64,000 nucleotides of DNA. Source: Providencia rustigianii DSM 4541 (lineage in GTDB: Bacteria; Pseudomonadota; Gammaproteobacteria; Enterobacterales; Enterobacteriaceae). The notes beneath the pieces are model-generated. The model saw only the letters and a list, made by a program, of their open reading frames with translations, ran no database searches and was not told the DNA's origin. The stretch is from the NCBI RefSeq assembly GCF_000156395.1, contig NZ_GG703820.1, positions 288,947 to 352,946 on the forward strand. The letters run 5' to 3'. Shown in pieces: positions 46,398-55,164 of the stretch. Position numbers and translations under genes: made by a program. The first letter of the stretch is position 1. Each line of letters begins with the position of its first letter.

Positions 46398-47411
46398 ATG
46401 TCATTACTGACACCCGCCAGCGAAGTTATTGAACGTCATTTAGAGCACTTTACAGATCGTCATGTTATCTTGGCTGGTGACATTCAGGATGAACTGGGCG
46501 CTACCCTTGAAGCCGCCAGTGTGCGTGTTCTGACTAATCAGTATCATCGCTGGAAAAATTTACAACCCACCTTAGGTGACAATGTTGTATTTGCGACAAC
46601 GGTACCCGCTGAATTTATCCAACCTTGCGATACCTTAATTTATTTCTGGCCAAAGAATAAACAAGAAGCTGCTTTCCAACTGGATGACCTTTGTACCCAC
46701 CTTGCTGTGGGCAGCCAGATCTTTGTTGTTGGTGAAAATCGCAGCGGCGTTAAGAGTGCCGACGCGATTATGGAAGGCATCTCAACATTACAAAAAATTG
46801 ATTCTGCACGCCGTTGTGGGCTCTATCACGGTGAATTAGAGCATCCAACCGAATTTAACATTAGTCGCTGGTGGCGTAATTATCAGCTCGATAATGTGGT
46901 TGTTAATGCACTACCGGGCGTATTCAGCAACAGCGAGTTAGATATTGGCAGCGATTTACTCTTGTCCACCCTAACCGAGCCTATGAATGGCAATGTCCTG
47001 GACCTGGCTTGTGGTAATGGTGTACTTGCAGCCGTTGTTGGCTCACAAAATCCGAATGTGACCTTAACACTCAGTGATGTGAGTTCCGCAGCCCTAGATT
47101 CAGCAACGGCCACTCTCGCAGCGAATAAACTGACTGGAAAAATTATTCCTAGTGATGTCTACTCAGAGATTAATGACAAGTTTGATTGGATCATTTCGAA
47201 TCCGCCATTCCACGATGGAATCAATACAAGTTATAACGCAGTAGAAACCTTAATTTCACACGCACCTAAGTACCTGAAAAAAGGTGGTCGCTTGCGAATT
47301 GTCGCAAATGCATTCCTACCTTACCCAGACTTACTGGACAAAGCATTTGGTGGTCATGTCGTGTTAGCTAAAACCGGTAAATTCAAAGTTTACGAAGCCA
47401 TTAAACGTTAA
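46398..47411 (+). CDS. rsmC: 16S rRNA (guanine1207-N2)-methyltransferase
   Basis: The 337-residue enzyme methylates G1207 of 16S rRNA. Two tandem Rossmann-like domains are expected; the N-terminal one is degenerate and the C-terminal one has the SAM motif VLDLACGNGVLAAVV near residue 200 and the catalytic NPPFHDG near 272. Length is close to the E. coli protein (343). A terminator follows. Confidence 0.95.
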   Translation: MSLLTPASEVIERHLEHFTDRHVILAGDIQDELGATLEAASVRVLTNQYHRWKNLQPTLGDNVVFATTVPAEFIQPCDTLIYFWPKNKQEAAFQLDDLCTHLAVGSQIFVVGENRSGVKSADAIMEGISTLQKIDSARRCGLYHGELEHPTEFNISRWWRNYQLDNVVVNALPGVFSNSELDIGSDLLLSTLTEPMNGNVLDLACGNGVLAAVVGSQNPNVTLTLSDVSSAALDSATATLAANKLTGKIIPSDVYSEINDKFDWIISNPPFHDGINTSYNAVETLISHAPKYLKKGGRLRIVANAFLPYPDLLDKAFGGHVVLAKTGKFKVYEAIKR

Positions 47412-47437
47412 TTTACGTTAGCTGTTTATCGCATTTT

Positions 47438-47468
47438 AACGGTCAGCTTTATCCGCTGGCCGTTTTTT
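47438..47468 (+). terminator. rsmC terminator
   Basis: The stem AACGGTCAGC/GCTGGCCGTT with one mismatch is followed by T6, 27 bp after the stop codon. Confidence 0.85.
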
Positions 47469-47576
47469 CATCAAATGAAAATTGAGCGATAAAAAATTAT
47501 TGACGCCAGCAGAAATTAGCCTAAAATCCGCACCGTACTATTGATGCATAAACAATTATGCAAAAGAGTTAGTATT

Positions 47577-47662
47577 GCGAGGGTGGCGGAATTGGTAGAC
47601 GCGCTAGCTTCAGGTGTTAGTGTCCTATGGACGTGGGGGTTCAAGTCCCCCCTTTCGCACCA
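47577..47662 (+). tRNA. tRNA-Leu (anticodon CAG), copy 1
   Basis: An 86-nt class II tRNA from GCGAGGGTGGCGG to TTTCGCACCA, with anticodon CAG in GCTTCAGGTG, a long variable arm (TGTCCTATGGACG) and TTCAAGT in the T loop. CCA is encoded. It is nearly identical to E. coli leuQ/P/V, which lie in the same chromosomal neighbourhood. Confidence 0.97.
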
Positions 47663-47826
47663 CTTACTCTTCATAATTTCAATTATCTAAGCGTTGACTT
47701 CTCTTCGCTATCCGTATCACATAGTTGTCTATGTTCAACGGAATAGCCGCGCTTGTCGCCTTAATCTAATTGAAATTCTTTTGAGTAAGAACGCTTATTT
47801 CATAATTTCAATTATCTAGGCGTTGA
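47663..47826 (-). repeat. ERIC-like element and partial second copy between tRNA-Leu genes
   Basis: Read on the minus strand, 47663-47795 holds AAGGCGACAAGCGCGG, an imperfect hairpin centred on AACATAGACAACTATGTGA, GTCAACGC and AATTGAAATTATGAAG. It follows the same layout as the ERIC units at 17722-18154 but is diverged. The terminal piece ATAATTTCAATTATCTA-GCGTTGACT recurs at about 47802-47828, ahead of the second tRNA. Confidence 0.65.
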
Positions 47827-47867
47827 CTCAGAAACAAGCATCAATAGAAAGAATTTTGACAGTATTT

Positions 47868-47953
47868 GCGAGGGTGGCGGAATTGGTAGACGCGCTAGCT
47901 TCAGGTGTTAGTGTCCTATGGACGTGGGGGTTCAAGTCCCCCCTTTCGCACCA
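47868..47953 (+). tRNA. tRNA-Leu (anticodon CAG), copy 2
   Basis: The 86-nt gene is base-for-base identical to copy 1 as read here, including the encoded CCA and CAG anticodon. It is probably co-transcribed with copy 1 and arose by tandem duplication. Confidence 0.97.
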
Positions 47954-48003
47954 CTGTTAATATTCGTAGCCCGCTTTAAACTTCAATGTATTCCGCTCTA
48001 AAT

Positions 48004-48258
48004 TTAGCTTCTCAAAATAAATGCTAATAAGAAACAAGCCAAAGATAAAACCGCAGGAATAATCAACAAGCGTCGAGAGCCTCGATTAAATAACATACCT
48101 GCCGTTGCAATCATCAGTGTGACCATCAATACCCTTAAAGGGTCAACACCCATATTACTCAACAGATAAATAATACTGAGTAAAACTACCGCAAAGACGC
48201 CCCACAAACCAGCGCCGATACGTCGCAACCCAGTTGCTTTTGATACGCTAGTTCCCAT
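48004..48258 (-). CDS. Small inner-membrane protein, DUF1435-like
   Basis: The 84-residue protein has three hydrophobic stretches (about 14-32, 36-52, 60-81) and a Gly/Arg-rich N-terminus. Size, position next to tRNA-Leu and hydrophobic pattern suggest the DUF1435 (YjjZ) family, function unknown. The ATG at 48258 has a perfect GGAGGCG site; the frame's extension to 48294 runs through the Fur box and is not coding. It is controlled by its own promoter with an overlapping Fur box. Confidence 0.75.
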   Translation of the reverse strand: MGTSVSKATGLRRIGAGLWGVFAVVLLSIIYLLSNMGVDPLRVLMVTLMIATAGMLFNRGSRRLLIIPAVLSLACFLLAFILRS

Positions 48259-48279
48259 AACGCCTCCGAAATCACAAAT

Positions 48280-48315
48280 GATAATGATTATCAATCATAT
48301 CTTTGTTTCTGTAAA
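48280..48315 (-). promoter_or_regulatory. Promoter with overlapping Fur box
   Basis: On the minus strand TTTACA (48310-48315), 17-bp spacer, GATAAT (48287-48292) forms a good promoter. The Fur box at 48280-48298 matches the consensus at 15 of 19 positions, including an uninterrupted GATAATGATTATC, and covers the -10. Iron repression of the small membrane protein is predicted. Confidence 0.75.
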
Positions 48316-48370
48316 AATCAATCAGATTTTTATGGGGTATTTCGCTAAGAAAAAATGATGACAGGGAAAA

Positions 48371-48410
48371 ACAAAAAATTCTCCGTAACATCCTGTCACG
48401 GAGAATTTTT
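48371..48410 (-). terminator. phoA terminator
   Basis: The stem ATTCTCCGT/ACGGAGAAT with flanking T6 (minus strand) lies about 20 bp after the phoA stop. Confidence 0.85.
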
Positions 48411-48425
48411 AACTACGGGGTTGGT

Positions 48426-49865
48426 TTATTGCTTCAGTCCCATTGCATCGCGCATGGTAAAGAACAAATCTGTTTGGTCGGTTAGACCCATTACATTGGC
48501 AGCATGTGGACCGTATGCGGCAACACGCAATTGAGCACCAGTATGCTCTTGTGAATCTTCTTCCTCAGAGTTACCGTAGTTCACTACCATCACTGAACCA
48601 TCTTTGGTGATCAGTGCCTGAGTTAAACCCGATGATTTAGTCCCTTCAGGAATAATTTGGCTAGAATGCGAGTGGTCAGCCGTCACGATGACTAGCGTAT
48701 CGCCATGTTTCTTCGCAAAATCTAAGCCAACTTGAACCGCTTGGTCTAATGAAATTGTCTCACCGATTTGTCCGCATGGATTCGCTTTATGATCCTGCTT
48801 ATCGATAGATGCGCTTTCAACTTGTAGGAAGAAACCATTCGGATTCACTTGCAACAAATCAATCGCTTTTTGCGTCATCTGAGCCAATGTTGGTGCATTC
48901 GGGTCGAGTTTAGCGTTTGGTTTACACTCTAACGGCGGGTTATTCAAGTTGCCATGATACGTGGCTTTTGGACCTTCTAATGCAATGGTCATGTTACCAT
49001 CATGGAACAGGCCTAATACTGGCTTATCTTGATTGGCTTCTTTGATTGCATCTAAAGATTTCGCATCACGAACGATACTAAAACCACGTTCGGTTGCCTG
49101 TTGTTCTAATGTTTTTCCTTTGTAATCACCGGCTTTAGCTTCCTGCTTAAAGCTCTTCGCGCCACCGCCTAGCGTAACATCAGCACGCGTAATTAATAGC
49201 TGTTCAGAGATAGAACCACGACCGCCATTTTCTAAAGCATTTGTCGCACATTTCTCACTAGTCTCTTCCGGACCGTAACATTTACGCGCTGTGACGTGAG
49301 AAAATTGTGCCGCTGGTGTCGCATCTTGAATTTCCGAGGTTGTCACGTTACCCGTCGCTTTACCACTACGCTTAGCAAGCTCAATCAGCGTGTCATGGTC
49401 CTTGCCAAATACATCAACCCCTAATGCGCCATTATACGTTTTTACACCTGAAGACCATGCTGTCGCCGATGCCGCAGAATCTGTAACATAATCTGGTTTT
49501 TGGGTCTTTTTATCTAACGCATAGTGAGTATATTGACCTGTAATTGGCAATGCATCGATACCTTTAAAGAAACCGCCAGCACCTTCTGCATAGTTACGTG
49601 CAACAGTAATTTCAGAATCACCCATCCCATCGCCAATAAATAAAATCACGTTTTTTGCTTGGCCATTATGCAGAGCGGCTTTCATGATATCCGTTTGCTC
49701 TGTGGATAAACGACGAGCTCCGCCAAACTTAGTGATATCCCCTTTCGCGGCACGACTTTCTGAAACGGCTTCATTTTTATCTGCCGCATGCGCAGGAATC
49801 GCTGTACCTAACATTAACGCACTTACAGCAACGGCTAACATAGATTTCATAAAATGACCTGTCAT
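48426..49865 (-). CDS. phoA: Alkaline phosphatase
   Basis: The 479-residue periplasmic enzyme hydrolyses phosphomonoesters. A signal peptide (about 1-28, ending AHA) precedes the mature protein. The active-site serine lies in [12 protein letters not shown], metal ligands in LFIGDGMGD and [10 protein letters not shown], and further His in QEHTGAQL. The ATG at 49865 has AAGGA eight bases upstream; the first ATG of the frame is at 49883. A Pho box upstream indicates PhoB control. Confidence 0.95.
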   Translation of the reverse strand: MTGHFMKSMLAVAVSALMLGTAIPAHAADKNEAVSESRAAKGDITKFGGARRLSTEQTDIMKAALHNGQAKNVILFIGDGMGDSEITVARNYAEGAGGFFKGIDALPITGQYTHYALDKKTQKPDYVTDSAASATAWSSGVKTYNGALGVDVFGKDHDTLIELAKRSGKATGNVTTSEIQDATPAAQFSHVTARKCYGPEETSEKCATNALENGGRGSISEQLLITRADVTLGGGAKSFKQEAKAGDYKGKTLEQQATERGFSIVRDAKSLDAIKEANQDKPVLGLFHDGNMTIALEGPKATYHGNLNNPPLECKPNAKLDPNAPTLAQMTQKAIDLLQVNPNGFFLQVESASIDKQDHKANPCGQIGETISLDQAVQVGLDFAKKHGDTLVIVTADHSHSSQIIPEGTKSSGLTQALITKDGSVMVVNYGNSEEEDSQEHTGAQLRVAAYGPHAANVMGLTDQTDLFFTMRDAMGLKQ

Positions 49866-49943
49866 AACTGTTTTCCTTGCCAATCAATAAATAAAATAAG
49901 ATGGATTTGCTTCGAATAATGACCAGCATGCTAGAGCAGCCAG

Positions 49944-49961
49944 ATGACAGTTGAATGACGG
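49944..49961 (-). promoter_or_regulatory. Pho box upstream of phoA
   Basis: On the minus strand CCGTCAT-TCAA-CTGTCAT gives two 7-bp PhoB half-sites (consensus CTGTCAT) with a 4-bp spacer, 79 bp upstream of the start codon. Confidence 0.85.
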
Positions 49962-49998
49962 TTTTATGTCGATATAAAGATGATTGTCATAAATGCGA

Positions 49999-50017
49999 AA
50001 CGCCCTTACTGGGCGTT
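49999..50017 (-). terminator. Terminator overlapping the end of the DUF3156-like gene
   Basis: The stem AACGCCC/GGGCGTT encloses the stop codon of the gene at 50006 and is followed by TTCGCATTT. Moderate support. Confidence 0.55.
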
Positions 50018-50620
50018 ATTTGATAAATCATTTTTATTTATTAGCTGGTGTATCAGCTGTAAAGCACTGAGTAAACGATGCCTCTGCAACTGTGTTAAGC
50101 GTAAATATCGCCGAGCCGCAGGAAGCCGGCTAACCATTTCAGATGCAGTGAAAGGCTCAATTTCACAACGCCAAACGCCATCTTGGATTTCAATAGAGCA
50201 ATGCGTAAAATCCAGCTCCTCAAGTGTTTGTTGGATCACAGGATATTGATTTAACTGGTTGATGAACATCTGTCCATCCACTTGTTTAGACGTATAATGC
50301 ACCTGTTTTTTTCGTGTGGTTCCTGCTGTTTTTACATCAATACGTGCCACTAACGTTTCATTACATTGACCAGATATTGCAAAACGGCTATGTACAATGA
50401 AAGCCATAAATAACGTTTTTACCCGTTCAGTCACTTGAACAGTTAGCCCCTGAGGCAGATGAATGAGTAGCTCCCCTGGCGTCCGCCACTCACAAGGATA
50501 GGGCGTAATATCCTTTTCAATCCGATTGAGCGTTAGCCCTGCTTGATAACCCGCAGGAAGACGCTTTTGAGTTAATTTCTGCCACCATGAATATTTAGGC
50601 AAGGTTACGTAAAGGCTCAA
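50006..50620 (-). CDS. DUF3156-like hypothetical protein
   Basis: The 204-residue soluble protein has no signal peptide or membrane span. I assign it tentatively to DUF3156, a family seen beside amino-acid permeases. The start is TTG with a very strong GAGGAGG site six bases upstream, both lying inside the end of the permease gene, so translation is coupled. Segments QVTERVKTLFMAFIVHSRF and RLPAARRYLRLTQLQ are notable. The role is unknown; by context it may serve the permease or its pathway. Confidence 0.7.
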   Translation of the reverse strand: MSLYVTLPKYSWWQKLTQKRLPAGYQAGLTLNRIEKDITPYPCEWRTPGELLIHLPQGLTVQVTERVKTLFMAFIVHSRFAISGQCNETLVARIDVKTAGTTRKKQVHYTSKQVDGQMFINQLNQYPVIQQTLEELDFTHCSIEIQDGVWRCEIEPFTASEMVSRLPAARRYLRLTQLQRHRLLSALQLIHQLINKNDLSNNAQ

Positions 50621-52088
50621 GTTCTACCTCCTCAATACTTTCATCAGCAAAAGAATTCGATAATACTTGCTCCACCGGAACAGGTTTGAACGGATTTACT
50701 TTCTGTACCAGTACTGTCCAGCCCAATGCATAGCTAGCGGTGAGCCCTAACATGATGGCAAATGGAATATATACATCCGCTTTATTCATACCCGGCGGGG
50801 TGATGTAAACAATGGCTAAAATGATCCCCACACTAGAAATGATTTGCGGAATTGGGAAGAACGGAGAACGATAGGCTCGATGTAAGTCAGGGCGACGAAT
50901 TCGCAATAAAACAACAGAAATAGTGACTAATAAATATGCCGTTCCCCAAGAGCAAACCGCCGCCAAAACCAGAGGAATGATACGTTCCAAATCCCCTTGA
51001 ATAGCAAAGGCATGTAAGCATGGGATCATGACTGCGATTAAAATACCAAATACAGGGGTTTTAAAACGTGGATGTAAATACGCAAAGATCCGAGGCAATG
51101 CCCCATCCAGCGCCATCCCATACAGAATACGAGGAACCGCTGCCATCAAAGTATTGATCGTCGCCCCGCCAGCAAGCAGTAATGCGATCCCAATCCAATA
51201 TTTACCGAAATCGCCCATAATTTGACCCGCAAATGCAGGGATCGCCATAGGTGTTTCTAATAAGCTCACTCCATTTTGTGGATCAATAATCACGTTTTCG
51301 ACTTGATTCGTCAGCGCCGCGCCGAAAAGGAACATACAAAATGCAACACCGCATAAGCCGGTTGCCATTGCCCTAGGGATCACTTTCGCCGAATTTTTAA
51401 TTTCAGGAGCCATCGGAGTGACTAATTCACACCCCACAAACATGAACATCGCCATGCCAATAAAACTTAATACCAAGGTGGGATCTGAAATATTTAGCCC
51501 TTGTCCAAACCAGCCATCAGTAGAGACATGAAATGGCATGAGTAATCCACAAATACTGAAAATAACCAATGTGCTCCACATGGCAAAAGTCAGCACTACT
51601 TCCACCTTACCAAAGGCTTCAATCCCAAATGCATTCAATAACCCGAACGCAATCACTAAACCCACCCCAACCATCCAAGAAGAGTTATTAGTTTCTAGTA
51701 CGGTATTGAGGCTTTCAAAATTGACTAATGCCATAATTCCCGACAGGATGGTTTCCGCGGTTCCAGCAAAAACATGCACAATCAGGTAAGCAGACAAAGC
51801 CCCAGTAATAGCCCAAAATCGCCCCATCCCACACGAAATATAGTCGTAAACAGATCCCGAAGTTGGCAGGATTGCCGCAGCTTCAGAGAAAGTCGTTAAC
51901 TGAGCCTGCATCATAATAAAACTTAATAAAACCGCTAAAGCAAAAGTGTCTCCGCCAATGCCAAATCCGCTTGTCACAGTCAAAATCACGGGACTTGCCA
52001 TGATCACACCGACGGAACTGGCTAGTGTCGTTGGAAAACCCACCTTCCCGTTCTCAATATGTGAGGATAATTTTGAGGATAAATTCAT
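50595..52088 (-). CDS. APC-superfamily amino-acid/amine permease
   Basis: The 497-residue protein has about twelve membrane segments and the APC N-terminal pattern (LASSVGVIMASPVILTVTSGFGIGG). It exchanges or imports amino acids or amines with protons. The ATG at 52088 follows GAGAGGGA. Adjacent genes encode an aldehyde dehydrogenase, an FAD amine oxidase, a cupin and LuxR regulators, which suggests an aromatic amine or polyamine substrate. It overlaps the downstream gene by 26 bp. Confidence 0.88.
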   Translation of the reverse strand: MNLSSKLSSHIENGKVGFPTTLASSVGVIMASPVILTVTSGFGIGGDTFALAVLLSFIMMQAQLTTFSEAAAILPTSGSVYDYISCGMGRFWAITGALSAYLIVHVFAGTAETILSGIMALVNFESLNTVLETNNSSWMVGVGLVIAFGLLNAFGIEAFGKVEVVLTFAMWSTLVIFSICGLLMPFHVSTDGWFGQGLNISDPTLVLSFIGMAMFMFVGCELVTPMAPEIKNSAKVIPRAMATGLCGVAFCMFLFGAALTNQVENVIIDPQNGVSLLETPMAIPAFAGQIMGDFGKYWIGIALLLAGGATINTLMAAVPRILYGMALDGALPRIFAYLHPRFKTPVFGILIAVMIPCLHAFAIQGDLERIIPLVLAAVCSWGTAYLLVTISVVLLRIRRPDLHRAYRSPFFPIPQIISSVGIILAIVYITPPGMNKADVYIPFAIMLGLTASYALGWTVLVQKVNPFKPVPVEQVLSNSFADESIEEVELEPLRNLA

Positions 52089-52484
52089 TTTGTTTCCCTC
52101 TCTTTGCAACAACCATAATTGTGAAATTTTTGTAAAAACAGAGTGGCTGTATTCTCACTATAGAAATAAGCATAAACATGTCGCTATCGTCCTTTTGGAC
52201 GATACCTAGAGGGAGGGGAGTCTGAATTTATTACGACGAAAAGTCCTGTTTTATTTTAATGAAAAAATAATAATTATTAAGATATCAATAAGTAACCAAT
52301 AAGACGCTCATTAATATATTAATAAAAAAACAGCGAAAGATACCAAAAATTAGAAAACTGCATTTCTTATAGAAAAAACAAGTTTTAAATAGTGTAATCA
52401 AGCTCACGTTATTAATATGTTTACTTTATGTTAACACCAATACATAGCATGATGGTTTATAACCTAACTATTAATGGAGATTGA
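52089..52484. other. Divergent intergenic region between permease and LuxR-type regulator
   Basis: About 400 bp, AT-rich, without a gene. It must hold the divergent promoters of the permease operon and the regulator at 52485. I see no clear operator. Confidence 0.5.
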
Positions 52485-53153
52485 ATGGAACAGCCTCTAT
52501 TTAGCTACCATCAACAAGCATTAATCGACTGTTGCCTAAATACGATTGCCCATATCATTCCTATTTCCGCCGCCGTTTACTATCTCGTTAATGATTATTG
52601 GCAACCTGAAAATCATGTGTTGTATGGAATATCACCGCATATGCATCATGAATATCTAACGCATTTTTCTCATCACGATCCGTTACATCCCGATCACTTT
52701 CGTGGTGAGGATTTACGATTAGTCAAAATGGCGCCCGAAATGCGTCAGCAAAATAAAACTTTTTTCCATGACTTTATGCAGCCTAACCAACTAGCGGATA
52801 TGGCAGAAATTTTTATTCGTCGTAAAAATAAAATTATTGCGGGAATCTCCGTGCTCAGAGATAAACCTTTCACACCACAAGAGGTCGTGAGACTGAATGC
52901 GATTCTACCCATTGCGGAATTGATGACATTTGATGTCCTTCCTGACTCATTAGTTTCATACACGCCTAAAGAGCAGGAAATTATTCATTTAGTACGAGAA
53001 GGCGCCAGTAATAAGCGAATTGCGTTGCTACTGGGAATATCCCTTTCTACAGTAAAAACTCATTTGAGGAATATTTTTACTAAGGCGAATGTGAGTAACC
53101 GAACCGAGTTAGTATCATCCGGCTTCATTATTCGCCAAGACAAAATTTTGTAA
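52485..53153 (+). CDS. LuxR-family transcriptional regulator
   Basis: The 222-residue protein has a C-terminal LuxR/FixJ helix-turn-helix (about 160-215, TPKEQEIIHLVREGASNKRIALLLGISLSTVKTHL) and an N-terminal domain that is neither a receiver nor a clear acyl-homoserine-lactone binding domain; it may sense an unknown ligand. It lies between the divergent permease operon and the convergent aldehyde dehydrogenase operon and is the best local candidate to regulate them. Confidence 0.85.
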   Translation: MEQPLFSYHQQALIDCCLNTIAHIIPISAAVYYLVNDYWQPENHVLYGISPHMHHEYLTHFSHHDPLHPDHFRGEDLRLVKMAPEMRQQNKTFFHDFMQPNQLADMAEIFIRRKNKIIAGISVLRDKPFTPQEVVRLNAILPIAELMTFDVLPDSLVSYTPKEQEIIHLVREGASNKRIALLLGISLSTVKTHLRNIFTKANVSNRTELVSSGFIIRQDKIL

Positions 53154-53156
53154 AAA

Positions 53157-53180
53157 AATCCCGGCTAAAAAGCCGGGAAA
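53157..53180. terminator. Terminator between LuxR-type and aldehyde dehydrogenase genes
   Basis: The stem TCCCGGC/GCCGGGA is flanked by A7 to the left (T7 on the minus strand), 40 bp from the aldehyde dehydrogenase stop and 5 bp from the luxR stop. Confidence 0.85.
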
Positions 53181-53218
53181 ACCTGTTGCTTTACAGAAAA
53201 AACAAAACCACCAGAACG

Positions 53219-54712
53219 CTAATAACGTATCATTACCGATTTCAATTCTGTGTAATGCTCAATGAAAGCACTACCAAACTCCCGTCCAATTCCGGATGAT
53301 TTAATCCCTCCAAAAGGAACCGCAGGATCAAGGAAAGTATGCATATTCACCCAAACTGTCCCAGCTTCAATTTGAGACACCATCCGCATGGCTTTACCAA
53401 GGTCATTCGTCCATACGCTAGCCGCTAATCCAAATGGTGTACTATTCATCATGCTAATTAATTCATCTTCATCGTCATAGCTTAAGAATGTACCCACTGG
53501 ACCAAAAGTTTCTTCCTGCATTAAAATATCATTTGGGCTATTTGCACGAATGATGGTTGGAGGAACAAAATATCCCGCACCAGCAATCGGCTGACCACCA
53601 TAAATAATTTCACTACCATCTTGGCGTGCTTTTTCAAACAAGCTTAGAATTTTATCGTAGTGTGCCTTATTGGCTAATGGTCCCATTTCTGTCGTTTCGT
53701 CTAATGGAGAACCAATTTTCATTGTTGATAAACGTACTTTTAATGCATCAAGAACGTCATCCATCAGCTTCGATGGAATATAAAAACGTTCTGCCGCTGC
53801 ACAGATTTGGCCTTGGTTTAAATAACCAGCCTCAATGATGCCATTAACAATCTTATCAACAGGCAAGTCTGCCAAGAATGCGGCTCCATTCTTTCCACCC
53901 AGCTCCAGAGTTACGCGAGTCAGTTTGCTTTCCATAGCCGAGCGTCCTACCGCTAATCCTGTAGGAACCGAACCAGTAAAAGTCACTTTTGAGCAGAGTG
54001 AATGATGAATTAATGCAGGACCGACTTCACGCCCACCACCATTAACAATGTTAATCACACCATCGGGAATACCCGCTTCCTTCGCTAATTCAGCAACCCG
54101 TAACATTGTTAGCGGTGTAAATTCACTGGGTTTCAGTACAATCGTACAACCGCAGGTTAATGCCGCAGCCAATTTCCAAATGGAAATCATGATCGAGAAA
54201 TTCCAAGGAATAATGCCAGCAACCACACCGACGGGCTCTCGTTGAGTAAATGCTGAATATTTTTCACCATGAAATGAAGGTAGCGAAACGTTCAGAGTTT
54301 CACCACTAATCTTGGTTGCCCATCCAGCAAAATAACGTAAGAACTGGGCAGCAGAGCCCACCTCAAGAAAACGCGATAATTGAATAGTTTTTCCTGAGCT
54401 TAAGGTTTCTAACTGAGCTAACTCTTCTAAATGCTTTTCCAATAAGTCGGCTAAGCGGCTCAGGCAATTACCTCGCTCCATTGGCGTGGTATTTGCCCAT
54501 GAACCTTTAAATGCAGTATAAGCCGCATCCATTGCAGCATCGACTTCGGCCAATGTTCCTTCTTTGACTTTAGCTATAACCTGCTCGGTGGCTGGATTCA
54601 CAACGTCGAAATAAGTATTTCCCTTGCCAGAAACAGGCAATCCATTGATAAAATGTCCATGTTGGCGTTTAAGGAATTCTGTAACTTCTGGTAATAGGGC
54701 TAACTCACTCAT
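53219..54712 (-). CDS. Aldehyde dehydrogenase, FeaB-like
   Basis: The 497-residue NAD-dependent enzyme has the nucleotide-binding PWNFSIMISIWK, catalytic Glu in VTLELGGKNGA and catalytic Cys in NQGQICAAAERFY. N-terminal FLKRQHGHFINGLPV and C-terminal ETELKS-like ending resemble E. coli FeaB (phenylacetaldehyde dehydrogenase) more than PuuC. It would oxidise the aldehyde made by the FAD oxidase encoded upstream. The ATG at 54712 has a GGAG site. Confidence 0.88.
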   Translation of the reverse strand: MSELALLPEVTEFLKRQHGHFINGLPVSGKGNTYFDVVNPATEQVIAKVKEGTLAEVDAAMDAAYTAFKGSWANTTPMERGNCLSRLADLLEKHLEELAQLETLSSGKTIQLSRFLEVGSAAQFLRYFAGWATKISGETLNVSLPSFHGEKYSAFTQREPVGVVAGIIPWNFSIMISIWKLAAALTCGCTIVLKPSEFTPLTMLRVAELAKEAGIPDGVINIVNGGGREVGPALIHHSLCSKVTFTGSVPTGLAVGRSAMESKLTRVTLELGGKNGAAFLADLPVDKIVNGIIEAGYLNQGQICAAAERFYIPSKLMDDVLDALKVRLSTMKIGSPLDETTEMGPLANKAHYDKILSLFEKARQDGSEIIYGGQPIAGAGYFVPPTIIRANSPNDILMQEETFGPVGTFLSYDDEDELISMMNSTPFGLAASVWTNDLGKAMRMVSQIEAGTVWVNMHTFLDPAVPFGGIKSSGIGREFGSAFIEHYTELKSVMIRY

Positions 54713-54741
54713 CGTTATCTCCACCTCGTTAATTTATCTAA

Positions 54742-55110
54742 TTACGCATTCACGCAAGCTAAATAATGTTTCACAAAACGCTCAGCATTAATTTCCCACA
54801 GTACTTCAGTGCCTTTCTCTGCAAACCAAGTATCACCTTTATGGTATTCCACTGTAACCCCAGTTTTTATGTCAGTTAATTTCACCGAACCTTCATGCAC
54901 TGTTGCCATCTCATCAAATGGGTAAACCATTTTGAACTTACCTTTGGTGCACGCAAAAATGCCGCAAGTCAGATTATCCGTTGGTTCACCATGGATCATA
55001 GCGACGCTAGCCTGTGGGTCACCTTCAACGACAACAGATCCTAAATTAGTTACGCTACCGATATTCAGTAGCTCAGGAAGTGGTTTGTTTAACAGTAATG
55101 GGCTGATCAT
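54742..55110 (-). CDS. Small cupin-domain protein
   Basis: The 122-residue single-domain cupin of the DUF861 type has the strands YPFDEMATVHEGSVKLTDI and GDTWFAEKGTEVLWEI. The usual paired histidines of metal-binding cupins are largely missing. Similar cupins are encoded in amine and putrescine catabolic operons. It lies between the FAD oxidase and aldehyde dehydrogenase genes, with short gaps, and has an AAGGT site. The role is unknown. Confidence 0.82.
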   Translation of the reverse strand: MISPLLLNKPLPELLNIGSVTNLGSVVVEGDPQASVAMIHGEPTDNLTCGIFACTKGKFKMVYPFDEMATVHEGSVKLTDIKTGVTVEYHKGDTWFAEKGTEVLWEINAERFVKHYLACVNA

Positions 55111-55164
55111 ATTTATTTACCTTGTATTTAATGAAATCAAAAAGCTAAAACCAATTGAGAGAAT

